Shown here: one piece after another, positions 30,487 through 40,815 of the stretch
Position numbering within the stretch: the first letter of the stretch is position 1
Layout of the letters: each line of letters starts with the position of its first letter
NCBI GenBank assembly: GCA_958295665.1
Contig: OY282559.1
Location: 257,988,245-258,052,244 of the forward strand
Origin: Tipula vernalis
Lineage: Eukaryota > Arthropoda > Insecta > Diptera > Tipulidae
DNA: 64,000 bases
Direction of reading: 5' to 3'
Position numbers and translations under genes: made by a program
Notes under the pieces: model-generated
Databases searched by the model: none
Seen by the model: only the letters and a program-made list of their open reading frames with translations
What the model was told of the DNA's origin: nothing

Positions 30487-30855
30487 TTCCTTTTACTTTC
30501 AGGTCAATTTTAAGGTCATTTAAAGGTCAAGGTCACTTTTTAAATATAGACGCCTATATTTCTTTCACACCGGATTCGAAAGGAGTGGAAAATTTTACAC
30601 TTGAATACTTATTTTCCATTCGCCCCTAAGGTGACATGAAGGAATATATTTTAGCTATAATGCTTATGATTTGCTATGAAAATTAAAAAAAAAAATGTAA
30701 ATTTCATAGCACATCTAATGCTTATTAACTAAAATATATTGCTTCAAGTGACCTTGGGGGGGGGGGGGGAGCCTGGGAAATAAATATTCGGACGTAAAAT
30801 TTCCCACCCTTTTTGAATGACCTTGAAAATTGACCTAAAACTCAAGAACATTAAT
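30487..30855. mobile_element. Foldback element with about 170-bp inverted arms
   Basis: The left arm from 30487 contains AGGTCAATTTTAAGGTCATT, AATTTTACACTTGAATA, AAGGTGACATGAAGGAATAT and TTGCTATGAAA. The right arm to 30855 contains their imperfect complements. The centre is an A-rich run near 30680-30695. A 14-base G-run sits in the right arm (30756-30769) opposite CGCCCCTAAGG in the left. No coding sequence. Confidence 0.8.
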
Positions 30856-31400
30856 ACAGGGGGTCATCTTATTTATTTTATTTTATTTATTTTATTTTTT
30901 CTCTCAACCATTCAAATATAGTGTACAATTATTTTAATTTGCTTTTTTATAAACTCATACAAAAAAAAAAAAAAAAAAAAAAAGTGTGGTTAAGAAGATT
31001 GGATAATCTTTGTCAAAACGACAGTTACGATTAACCCAAGTGTTAAAAATTAAATTTACAAAAAAAAATATAATAAAGACAAAAGAAAAAAAACCACAGT
31101 AGATTAAAAGAAAATGAAAATAATACAAAACAAAAATTATTTAGCAAACATAAACCCCACATCTTTAGTTTCCAGTATTCAGTCTTTGACCAAATGCAAA
31201 AATTTCCTATCATAAATCATCGTTCTTACATGAGGCGACAATCGATTAAAAAAAGTGGGCGCAGAAACTACATATATAATATTTACGAAATAATTTAGAT
31301 GAAAATGGCGGAACAGAGTACAAATTTCGATAATTATTCCGAACTTGATATGTGTAAACAATTCGCGGCAACCGATGACAACTTCGCAAATAAAACAATC

Positions 31401-32908
31401 TTAACACTTTAAAAATATATAGGTGCTGTAAAGGCAACATTTTGCAGGCATTGAAAATAGGCCAAGAATGATCGTATCGACGCTTGAAAACATAACCCGA
31501 GTAATATACCTTTGTAAACTTAATAGCGGTTCAATGGTATCAAAATAAACTCCACCCCAACACGGTAAACCATAACTGATGCGAGAGTCCACGCAAGCAA
31601 AATAAAAATTGAGTAAAACATTGGATGGACAAAATTTACGTATGAAATAAATTGCACGTAATGCAGAATTAACTTGATTTTTGACAACTTGAACATGTGA
31701 TTTCCAGTTTAAATTTGCATCAACGTTCAATCCCAAATATTTAAATAAACGAACATTTTCAATTTTAATGCAAAGACTGCTACAATTACGTACATGATAA
31801 AAAATCTCGGGGATGAAACTTCGATAAGGATCACCAACCAATTTGAAGAACATTACCTTAGTTTTTTCACTTAAGAGCAAGGAGTGATTATCAAACCATG
31901 TGCGAAGAATTTTCATGTCAGAATTTATTTGGTTAGTTAGGTTATTAACAGTCAAATCAAAATAACTTATGTAATGCAATATCATCAGCAAAAGCAACAA
32001 TTTTACCGTTCAAGTTTAAGTGAAAAAATTGAATTTATGTAAATTAAAAACAAGATAGGACCAAGAACAGAACCCTGGCGAACACCATGTTCAATAATAA
32101 ATGGAATGCTTTGCGATTTATCAATCCTAACCATAAATGTTCGATTACTTAGATAAGACTTGAACCATTTCTGTGATACACCTCTAAAACCAATAGACTG
32201 GAGCTTACGCAGAAGATGATTATGATCCACCATATCAAAGGCTCTGTTTATATCGATGATGACTGCACCAACAAACTTCTTCTCATTCAGATTAATATGA
32301 ATTCCATTTAAGAAATTAATTAACGCAGATTCAGTACTTTTGCCAGATCTAAAGCCGTGTTGATGAGGACTAAGAAACTCAAATTTGTCCAAAAACTTTT
32401 CAATACGGGATTTCATCGATTTTTCAAAGATCTTCAAAATTGTAGGTTGCAATGCAATGGGCCGATAATTGTCCTTAATAATGATATCACCCTTTTTAAA
32501 CAAAGGGATAACAATTGCAGTTTTTAAAACATTAGGGATAACACCATTTACAAAACATTGGTTAAGGAATTGTACTAAAACTGGCGCAATTGCTATAACC
32601 ACTAATTTTAGCATATTCGAGCTAAAACCAAGAATGTCAAGTGCATTACTTGATTTAAGCCCATTAATAATACAAATAAACTCTGATTCCTCGATTGGAT
32701 TAATAAAAAATGTATCCAACATTTCAGTAGAGTAAGAACAATCATTAGGACTCATACTTTGGGCAGAAAAGTTAGAAGATCTCAAATCGCTAACGATTTT
32801 AGAGAAATAAAACCCAAAATCGTTAGCAATTGATACAGAGTCAGACAGAATCTCTGAGTTAATAGACAAAATTCTTTTGATATTAGTTCTACTCAAATTC
32901 CCGCACAA
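31401..32908 (-). pseudogene. LINE reverse transcriptase, one frameshift
   Basis: 32908-32003 carries RT motifs: TAIVIPLFKKGDIIIKDNYR, PIALQPTILKIFEKSM, HQHGFRSGKSTESALINFL, GAVIIDINRAFDMVDHNHLL and VRQGSVLGPILFLIYINS. The FADD box is at about 32000 (KIVAFADDIALH) but in the next frame, so one frameshift separates it from the upstream part. 32000-31401 continues with WFDNHSLLLSEKTKVMFF, RLFKYLGLNVDANLNWKSHV and LPCWGGVYF. The catalytic residues are intact; the reading frame is not. Confidence 0.85.
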
Positions 32909-32994
32909 AATATCATTAACAACCGACCAGATCTTCTTGCAATCTTTACCACATTCATTAAATTTCCTACTAAAATAGTTGTCTTTAACAGAAA

Positions 32995-33720
32995 CTATAG
33001 AATCATTGATTCCGCTTCACAATTTGAGATAATATTTATACAGTTTTTTATTCGCCGGGTATTGTTTACATTTAAGTTGAATTTTTTCCTTTTATTTATT
33101 AAAAGTACCAACTTGTTAGAAATCCACGGTTTAAGCTTTATGTTTGAATTATGCCTAATTATATTTTTGGAACATGAATCTTTAACCAAATCATGGTCCG
33201 TAATGTGTAAATTATGCAATGATACATCCAAAGTAGCACAACTATTAACACGGACAAAACAGTGATCAATACAAGTAGCAGTGTTACTAGTAACTCTTGT
33301 TGCAGAATTAATAAGCGACAGAAATCCATTTGACGACAACATAAACATATAATCATTACAGGAAACTGGAAAGTTCAAAATATCAATGTTCAAATCACCA
33401 ACAATTATTACATTTTGATTTTTAATTTTCGAGATGAAATTTCAAAACTCACAAAATAAATGATGAAATTGGAATAAATTGTAGATATAAACAAAAATAT
33501 AATTATTATTATTTAATGAAACAGATAACTTTAAAACATCCGCAGAATTTAAAGAAATAGCTTCACTAAACATTGCAAACTTGAATCGTAAAAAGCACAA
33601 ACACCACCCGCTCTATAATTATTGTTACAGCAACCTATACATTCATAATTAGAAAGATTATAATAATTTAACTCATGATCAAAAATCCAAATTTCCGAAA
33701 GAAAAATAATAGATGGTTAC
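32995..33720 (-). pseudogene. LINE endonuclease, C-terminal half plus relics
   Basis: 33393-32995 reads MNIDILNFPVSCNDYMFMLS, then GFLSLINSATRVTSNTATCI, DHCFVRVN and ITDHDLV. This is the APE-type endonuclease end, with DHI.V and the S/TDH motif. Just upstream the minus strand gives VIIVGDLNID-like and YRAGGVCAFYDSSL-like relics in other frames, matching GDFN and GGGV..Y segments. Confidence 0.78.
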
Positions 33721-34048
33721 AGAATTTTTACAATGATAAGTATTAGAATTTACTAAAACTGAACTTGACTTTGAGTTAAATGCTGGCTTTAAACAGTTAA
33801 AGCTGCTCGAGGTACTATTGCCGACGATAATTTAAAAATTCTTTAATAAATACACCAGGAGGCCACGATGATGAGTCCTACAGCAGGATGAATTTATTCT
33901 CAGGAACCCCAATTTTAAATGAGACATAGTCACGGTCATCACTTCGCCTCATCCGAACCATAAAGGGTTTATCAATCTAAAATTTATTTTTCAAATACCG
34001 AACCATATCATCGTCACCAACATCCTTGCACAGGCGTGAAATGAAAAT

Positions 34049-34900
34049 TCATTTAACAGGTTCGACAATGCGCAGTGCAGCATCGAGACCACCACTCCCA
34101 ATAATAATTTTGGGAGAATTGTTATTATTAATAACACTTACTGATTGGGTAGCAGCAACCGACTCAGCCTTTGTTGTGGATGACGAACCCCTAGATCTAG
34201 TAGTTCGTGACGACGGCATATGTTGGCTAAAACGTCTATTAACCGCAAGGTTTTTGTTACCATTGGGTCCCTGTTTATCCTTGACTGCAGGTACCAGTTC
34301 ATTTTGTGCAGAAACAACGGCAAAGCAGGCCTTTTTTTGACACGGTAGATCAACAGATCGATGCAGAATTTCATCAGAGTTTATGATGTCCATTAAATTA
34401 TTATTGTTGTTAGATTCGTTGTTATTAATCTGTAATTTTATTACCGGTACCACCGATTGATCTACCATAGGAACGTGTGACAGTGATTTTGCACAATCGA
34501 TAATAGGAGCTGTTACAATCCCTTTTATACTCGTAACACTAATATTTTTATTATTTTTATTTGTTTATAAGGGGAGAATTCCCAATAAAATGACGACTAC
34601 AAATTTTATTTAAACTGGAGAATATAGTATTTACCTTTTCCTGTAGCTTATTCATGCTGTTTTTAATTATACCCACTGATTCAGATAAATTTGTGAGTAA
34701 TCCAGTTTGGAATTTCAGCAGGTCGCCACAATCATCACAAACGTAGCAAATATTTTTTAATTGAACAATCAACTCAAAAGTTGTCTTGCTTTTAATACCA
34801 AGACATTTAAAATCAATTGCTTTATCACAAGCAACACCAAAAAAAGTAAAGTTCTTTTGTAGTCGAATCGCAATCATGGCACTTCTTCTCCATTAGAAAT
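34049..34900 (-). pseudogene. LINE ORF1 with PHD-like zinc finger, broken
   Basis: 34900-34557 has a Cys-rich start (KCHDCDSTTK, then in another frame VACDKAIDFKCLGIKSKTTF and ICYVCDDCGDLL), which resembles PHD-type fingers in ORF1 of some CR1-group LINEs. A coiled-coil-like stretch follows (SVGIIKNSMNKLQEKVNTIF). 34468-34049 is rich in Asn, Ser and basic residues (SQHMPSSRTTRSRGSSSTTK) without a domain. The link between the two pieces is inferred from order and strand. Confidence 0.6.
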
Positions 34901-35159
34901 CACAATCGCTCACAATCACAAAGGATTACACCACACAGTTATTACGATCACTATACGACTAACACTCAGCACAGAATAACACACACCGAACAGCACAGAA
35001 TTTCACAGAACCGGATTCAAATAATGTTCGCAAAAATGTCACAAAAATTAAAATTAAATTCATCTACCATTATTGTCCTTGACAATTTCTTTTTATATAC
35101 AATTTGCTTTGTAGTTGGCGTATTTTAGTAGATATTAGGATTCTTCGATTAAAATGGCT

Positions 35160-35600
35160 CACCGTATAAGTCACATCCCGAGAAACCCCCATCATCAAAT
35201 CTTACTAATTTTAGATCAAAGCACCCTCCTTAATCTAACTACTGACATACGTCATATTCCGGAAAAAACTGTGTGATTTGCGCAATCTGGAGTACAGAAA
35301 ATCACTAAAATCCATAACTCAAAAAAAATTTCAATAATTTTCAGACTCACAAAACACTTTGTTTGTCATAACCAAATCTTACTAATTTTAAATTAAAACA
35401 CACTCTTTAAGGTAACTACCAGCGGATGTCACATCCCGGGAAAAACCCATGTGATTTGGGCAATCGTTGGTACAGCAAATAATTAAAATCCAAAACTCGA
35501 AAAAAAATTCAAGAATTTTCAGATCAACCAACGAAAAACTTTTTATCGACATAATCAAATCTTACTAATTTAAGATGAAAGCAAGCTCAATGCAATGTTG
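35160..35600. repeat. About 177-bp satellite, locus 2
   Basis: GTCATATTCCGGAAAAA at 35251 and GTCACATCCCGGGAAAAA at 35428 are 177 bp apart and lie in the same unit context (CATAACTC, AATAATTTTCAGACTCAC, CATAACCAAATCTTACTAAT). A shorter unit starts at 35170. The same family lies at 28.4-29.1 kb. Confidence 0.75.
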
Positions 35601-36284
35601 ATATCATAAGGCTTTTATTTATTCTTATTGGTATTATTATTTTTATTCTTATATAACGTTAAAGGCCCTACTCACGATCCAATTTGGTCGGTCCAAACAC
35701 AAAACTAAAAGAATAGACTATAGACTAGAAAAATAACGACCGACAACAACAAAGATGATCCAATTTGGTTGGATGGTCGGCTGGTTGGATGGAAATTTCT
35801 ATTGAACAAGTTTGATCAATTTTGTTTCCAACCCACTTGCATACAAATCCAGCCAAGTTAGTATAACCGTCCGACGAAGTTGGATCATGTGTAGGGCCTT
35901 TTGTAGTTGTTTCCAATTCCCCTGTGCTATTTCATTTAAATTGATTTTACCGACTGTTTCACTAATACTAGTATAATTTTTTGTTGAATCAACAAATTTT
36001 GTATACATACCATATAGATTTTTTTTTACACGATGGAACCGAATCTCCGTGTAAAAAGAAGATTGGGTAGTATGTGTTGTTGATTTTATTTTTTTGTTGA
36101 AAACTTCACATCCGTGGAAATGGATGGGCGAAAAGGGCTGTTAAATTGGAGAAACAAAAATATTGATATTTACAAAATTCTGTTTTGCGCCAATTTTCGC
36201 CAAAATTCGCCTACAACCGTAATCAAGATGAAATTAATTACTCAAAATGTTTGGGAAGAAACACAACGAGTAATGTGCCTAATA
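35601..36284. other. Non-coding spacer with local inverted words
   Basis: No gene is supported. GATCCAATTTGGTCGG at 35678 and GATCCAATTTGGTTGG at 35756 are direct repeats about 78 bp apart. Minus-strand open frames at 35725-36008 look incidental. Confidence 0.4.
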
Positions 36285-37745
36285 AGCGAGTACGTGAAAT
36301 TTGTCCTAAGTTGCCTTAAGTTGTCCCAAGTATGCCCTAAGTTTTTTTAAATGTGTTGATGTAAAAGTTTCGTTATTATGAATTTATTTAATTCATACTG
36401 AAATAATAAAAATTATCCTTAAGATTATTTACTCTTTCAAAACAAATTTAGATTTTTTCTATGACGCGATATATTCTGATGGTGAATGTACATATAAAAT
36501 CAGAACATTTTCTAAAAACTGAGGGACTGGCAGAAAACCCGTGTTTGATCGTATTTGTTTGCGAATTTTCTTGTGAAATCCTAGGAACCGGCCAACAAAA
36601 TATGCACAATTCTAAGTTGTCATAAGGTCTTATCTAATCCCCTACCTTTTTCAAAATTCAAGTATTTTTCGAATAGATCCAACTTAGAATATTGGACCTG
36701 TTGGCGGCCGCTTTCTAGGAGTTTCTCAAAAAAATTCGGAAAATCATTTATATATACCATATATTCGATGTGTCACCCTAATTTATTTATTTATTTTGTC
36801 TATTCACATAAATTTTGTTTAGGATCCAACCCCATACTTACACTATCTATTTTGAGCAGGAGCTCATTTATAACAGATTGTGTAAGATGAGGTGGCTTAA
36901 CATGTTTAAAATAAAAAAATAAGCTAATCTGCGTATAATCTGCAGCTTCACCGTTCATGATCACAGCTTCACAAAAACTCCGGCCAGTAGTAACACTCTG
37001 AATTGCAAGGCTTCGGGGCCCCCCGTCGCCGCTTGCAAACCAGAGCATTATTACCTTTATTTTACAAGGAGCTTTTTTCCAGCCCTGTCAAACCGCCATC
37101 CGTACCAGGCAAATTCTGTGACAATTTATTCAAATTCATATTTTTATATACGCCAGTGTCCATTTTTTAAACTGTTCTACAAAGTCAACCAACGCTACAC
37201 ATTTTCCGATATTTGCTGAGAATTACTTCTCGGAGTCACTTCCGATTGCATCACATGCCACGCAGTTAAGAGATTTCACCATAAAGCACAATTAATATCA
37301 TTTCAATGAAAGAAAAAATGCCAATAATTATTTTTCAATAAAGTAGAAATATAAAATAAAAATAAAAATTACGATTCTAAACTCAATGCCTACCAGTCCA
37401 GCCTAATCCCCTACTTTTTTCAAAAGTGAAGTATTTTTCGAATAGATAAGACCTTATGACAACATAGAATTGTGCATATTGTGTTGGCCGCTTCCTAGGA
37501 TTTCACAACAAAATTCGCAAAAAAACACGATCGAACACAGGTTTTCTGCCAGTTACTCAGTTTTTAGAAAATGATCTGGATCTCTTTAGATGATCTTAAG
37601 GCTAATTTTTATTGTTTCAATATGAGTTATATAAATTCGTAGTAACGAAACTTTTACACCGACACATTTAAAAAACTTAGGACATACTTAAGACACAATA
37701 GGTTAACTTAGAACAACTTAGGACAAATTTCACGTACGATAATAA
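36285..37745. mobile_element. DNA element with about 370-bp inverted arms
   Basis: The left arm (36285 to about 36660) and right arm (about 37405-37745) are reverse complements over several hundred bases. Shared blocks include GTACGTGAAATTTGTCCTAA, AAAAGTTTCGTTA, TTTTCTAAAAACTGAG, CTGGCAGAAAACC, AATCCTAGGAA and CATAAGGTCTTATCT. Inside the left arm a second inverted pair (about 36585-36625 and 36680-36725) shares CTTAGAAT, GGCCAAC and CCTAGAAA words. The centre (36730-37400) has an 82-codon minus frame (36800-37048) of unknown nature. A foldback or TIR-rich DNA transposon is likely; no transposase was recognised. Confidence 0.8.
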
Positions 37746-37924
37746 ACAAGTTTCTTTGGATAAGTGCACGTACTGAATTTAAACCAATTTAAAGATTTAG
37801 TAACACAGACCTGTTAAGAAAACTGGATAATTTAACACAAGTTTTTCAGAAATTTACATTTTATAATAGTTTTCCGTCATAATGCTATGGGTTTTCTTAA
37901 ATTCGAATACCCCTCCCCAAAAAT
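37746..37924. other. Spacer left of the Jockey-type LINE
   Basis: No feature supported; it ends at the target duplication of the LINE. Confidence 0.4.
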
Positions 37925-37937
37925 CACAATTGGTCAT
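37925..37937. repeat. 13-bp target duplication of the LINE (left)
   Basis: CACAATTGGTCAT is identical to 42553-42565, directly flanking the poly-A tail and the 5' end of the LINE. Confidence 0.95.
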
Positions 37938-38102
37938 TTTTTTTTTTTTTTTTTTTTTTTTTTCCCTTTATTTAATATTACAACTGATTTACAAATCATT
38001 TAGTAATTTATCTTTCTTAAATGAAGATTCACATTTGACGGGCAGTAGCCCAATGGTTACTCCCGTTTGAATTTACATAGTAATTATTTTTCTCTATCCG
38101 AA

Positions 38103-40781
38103 TTAAATACAACTGCCCAATTCCAAAGGTTTCTGCCTTTGAAGTCTTCTTACTGCATTGGTGGTATCCAACAAACTTCGTATGTCTGCATTTTGGTGCC
38201 GAGATATCCGCTGAATGTGTTTCTTCGCATGATTTTGTATTTCTTCACTAACATATTCCATATTTAAGTCCCTATGGAGGTTATCATTTCTAATGTACCA
38301 TGGTGCGTTTACAATGCCACGCAGCACTTTGTTTTGAAAACATTGAATAATTTGTACATTTGTCTTCTTGGTACAACCCCAAAGTTGAATACCGTAGGTC
38401 CATATTGGTTTAAGTATTTGCTGATATAATAGCAATTTGTTATGTATTGTAAGCTCAGAGTTTCTACCTATTAGCCAATACATTTTCCTATATTTAATGT
38501 TCAATTCTTCTTTTTTCTTTTTAACATGCTCTTTCCATCTAAGCTTGCAATCGAGAGTCATGCCGAGGTATTTGGCTGTATTTGCATTTGGAACCGGCCT
38601 TGAATTAAGTTTCACTGGAATCCAGTTAACTTTCTGGTTTGTGAAGTTTACGTGAACCGACTTTGCTTCGTTTAGGCTAATGCGCCATTTCTTTGTCCAA
38701 CTACTCACTGTGTCGGTTGCTTTTTGAAGTTTGGTCGTTGCTTCTGATATACACTTTCCAGTCGCCAGAATAGCTGTATCGTGTGCAAATGTTGCTATGG
38801 TGGAACCTTCTGTATTTGGCATATCTCTGGTGTACAGGATGTACAATATAGGACCCAGTACGCTACCCTGTGGTATGCCTGCTGATATTCTCTTTAGTTC
38901 AGAGTACTCTTGGTTATATTTTACACGGAAATGTCGGTCTGCGATATAAGATTTAAGAATTTGATAGAATTGCTTAGGTAGATCTCGATGCAATTTAAAT
39001 TCAAGTCCTTGATGCCAAACTTTGTCGAAAGCTTGTGCTACATCTAAGAAGATGCTGGAGCATATCTTCTTATTCTCAAGTGAGTCTTCGATTATATCCG
39101 TTATTCTGTGAACTTGTTCTATCGTAGAGTGATTTTCTCTAAATCCAAATTGGTGTGGTGGAATCAAATTTCTCTCTTCTATTATTGGCTTGAGTCTCTT
39201 GAGCAGTAATTTTTCAAATAATTTTGAAATTACAGGAAGTAGTGAAATCGGTCTGTACGACTTTTTATCGTTCGCTGGTTTGCCTGGTTTGGGGATCATA
39301 ATTACTTCAGCAACCTTCCATTGCCGTGGGACATATTTTAGTCTGAAGACAGCATTGATAATTTGAACCAATTTTCGTAGTCCCTTCTCGGGGATGGCTT
39401 TTACGACTTGTCCAGTAATTAAATCATATCCTGGAGCTTTTTTTGCGTTCAAATTACACTTGATCTCATTTTTTAATTCCTGTAATGTTACACATCGAAT
39501 ATTATATTCATCAATTTTGCTAATTGTTATTATGTTTTCATCTGCTGTTTGCCTAGGTAACGGTTGAAAGGTGTCTTCCAAGTGAGCTGCAAATAAAATA
39601 GCTTTTTGCTTGTCACTTTTGGCCCAGGTTCCTTCCGCATTTTTAATAGGTGGCACATGCATTTTAGTTCTTTTTAATCCCTTTGTTGCTTTCCAAAGAG
39701 AGTAATCAGTATCTTTATGTTCGGTGAGACCATTTAAGTACTTGTTGATAGTTTCATTCTTAATTTCTTTTATAAGTTGTTTTAGTTTATTGCATAGAAA
39801 ATTGAGGATTTTTTTGTTTTCCGGGGCGCGTGTCCTTTGCCAGGTTTTTCTTGCCTTCCGTTTCTCTCTAACTAACTCCCTGACCTCAATAGGATAATTT
39901 TGATTCCTACGGGATTCGGTGTGACTAGCAGGAGAACTTTCCCATGCTGCTTGTTGAATAGTACTGTTAAATACCTCTAGTTCGTCTTCCAACTGTACCG
40001 GTGTTTTAATCGGCACTCGTAGATTTGTTTGCATTTCAATTAGTTCTTGGAATAGGTCCCAGTTAGTTCTATTATTTGTTAATTTAGGCAGGTTATCCTT
40101 ATTAATTATCATTGTGCTGAGTGTCATGATAACAGGTGTATGATCGGAATATATCCCTTCGCTGTTTTCGATGTACATGTAATCCTCGAAGATCCCTTTC
40201 GTTACATAAAAATCAATGAGATCTGGTATTTTATTTATATCAGCAGGCCAGTATGTTGGTTTACCTCCAGAGTGGAACTCGCAGTTATTTATTCGTCCGG
40301 CTTCGAATAGCTCTTTTCCTTTATGGGTTGTAAGTCTTGATCCCCAATAGGTGTTTTTTGCATTAAAGTCACCACCAATAATAAAATTGGATCCTAGTGA
40401 TCTAAAGAGTCTATTATAATCTTCTTTGTTTAGATTATAGCGTGGATGGCAGTAGATAGAGGAGAAACTGTATTCATTATTATTGTTAGTTTCAACTTTT
40501 ATGGTTTTAACTTGCATACTTTCCTCTTCTATACTAGGTTCTTCATAGTGTTTGAGACTCTTTTTCACTATTACTGTTGATCCTCCTCTGGGTTTTCCTC
40601 CTGGGTGAACAGCATGGTAACATTCATAATCACGTAATTTAATAAATGATGTTTTTGTCAAATGGCTCTCCGATATAAGGCAGATATCTATTTTTTCTAA
40701 ATTTAGAAAAATTTCTAGCTCTGGAACATGTTGCGCTAGTCCGTTCGCGTTCCAGGTGACGATTCTTAATGATCTGCTCAT
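38103..40781 (-). CDS. LINE ORF2: endonuclease and reverse transcriptase (892 aa)
   Basis: This makes the nick in the target and copies the RNA into DNA there. The APE endonuclease occupies residues about 5-225: RIVTWNANGLAQH, ICLISESHLTK with the catalytic Glu, FIIGGDFNAKNTYWGSR and YSDHTPVIM. The RT lies at about 480-740: VIMIPKPGKPANDKKSYRPI, HQFGFRENHSTIEQ, IFLDVAQAFDKVW and ISAGIPQGSVLGPILY. The FADD box reads IATFAHDTAILATG: residue 667 (plus 38781-38783) is His (CAC) where Asp (GAC) is expected. The C-terminal part has KYLGMTLDCKLRWKEHV and WTYGIQLWG. There is no RNase H, as usual for Jockey. The length is normal and there are no stops. The Asp-to-His change should abolish polymerisation. 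Confidence 0.93.
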   Translation of the reverse strand: MSRSLRIVTWNANGLAQHVPELEIFLNLEKIDICLISESHLTKTSFIKLRDYECYHAVHPGGKPRGGSTVIVKKSLKHYEEPSIEEESMQVKTIKVETNNNNEYSFSSIYCHPRYNLNKEDYNRLFRSLGSNFIIGGDFNAKNTYWGSRLTTHKGKELFEAGRINNCEFHSGGKPTYWPADINKIPDLIDFYVTKGIFEDYMYIENSEGIYSDHTPVIMTLSTMIINKDNLPKLTNNRTNWDLFQELIEMQTNLRVPIKTPVQLEDELEVFNSTIQQAAWESSPASHTESRRNQNYPIEVRELVREKRKARKTWQRTRAPENKKILNFLCNKLKQLIKEIKNETINKYLNGLTEHKDTDYSLWKATKGLKRTKMHVPPIKNAEGTWAKSDKQKAILFAAHLEDTFQPLPRQTADENIITISKIDEYNIRCVTLQELKNEIKCNLNAKKAPGYDLITGQVVKAIPEKGLRKLVQIINAVFRLKYVPRQWKVAEVIMIPKPGKPANDKKSYRPISLLPVISKLFEKLLLKRLKPIIEERNLIPPHQFGFRENHSTIEQVHRITDIIEDSLENKKICSSIFLDVAQAFDKVWHQGLEFKLHRDLPKQFYQILKSYIADRHFRVKYNQEYSELKRISAGIPQGSVLGPILYILYTRDMPNTEGSTIATFAHDTAILATGKCISEATTKLQKATDTVSSWTKKWRISLNEAKSVHVNFTNQKVNWIPVKLNSRPVPNANTAKYLGMTLDCKLRWKEHVKKKKEELNIKYRKMYWLIGRNSELTIHNKLLLYQQILKPIWTYGIQLWGCTKKTNVQIIQCFQNKVLRGIVNAPWYIRNDNLHRDLNMEYVSEEIQNHAKKHIQRISRHQNADIRSLLDTTNAVRRLQRQKPLELGSCI

Positions 40782-40815
40782 TTTAGTATATGAGGGCTGT
40801 TGCCTCGTTCAAGGT

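Larger units (their letters stand above)
30868..35035 (-). mobile_element. CR1/Jockey-type LINE, decayed but near full length
   Basis: Read on the minus strand: 5' region (about 35035-34890), ORF1 with a PHD-like zinc finger, ORF2 with endonuclease then reverse transcriptase, and a 3' end with (AATAAA)-like repeats (plus strand 30870-30900). A 24-base A-run (30961-30983 on plus) lies in the 3' UTR. All ORFs are broken. Target duplications could not be assigned. Confidence 0.82.

Noticed and set aside
36800..37048. 82-codon gene in the centre of the long-armed element
   Set aside because: No start context, domain or homology recognised; could be chance in an inverted structure.
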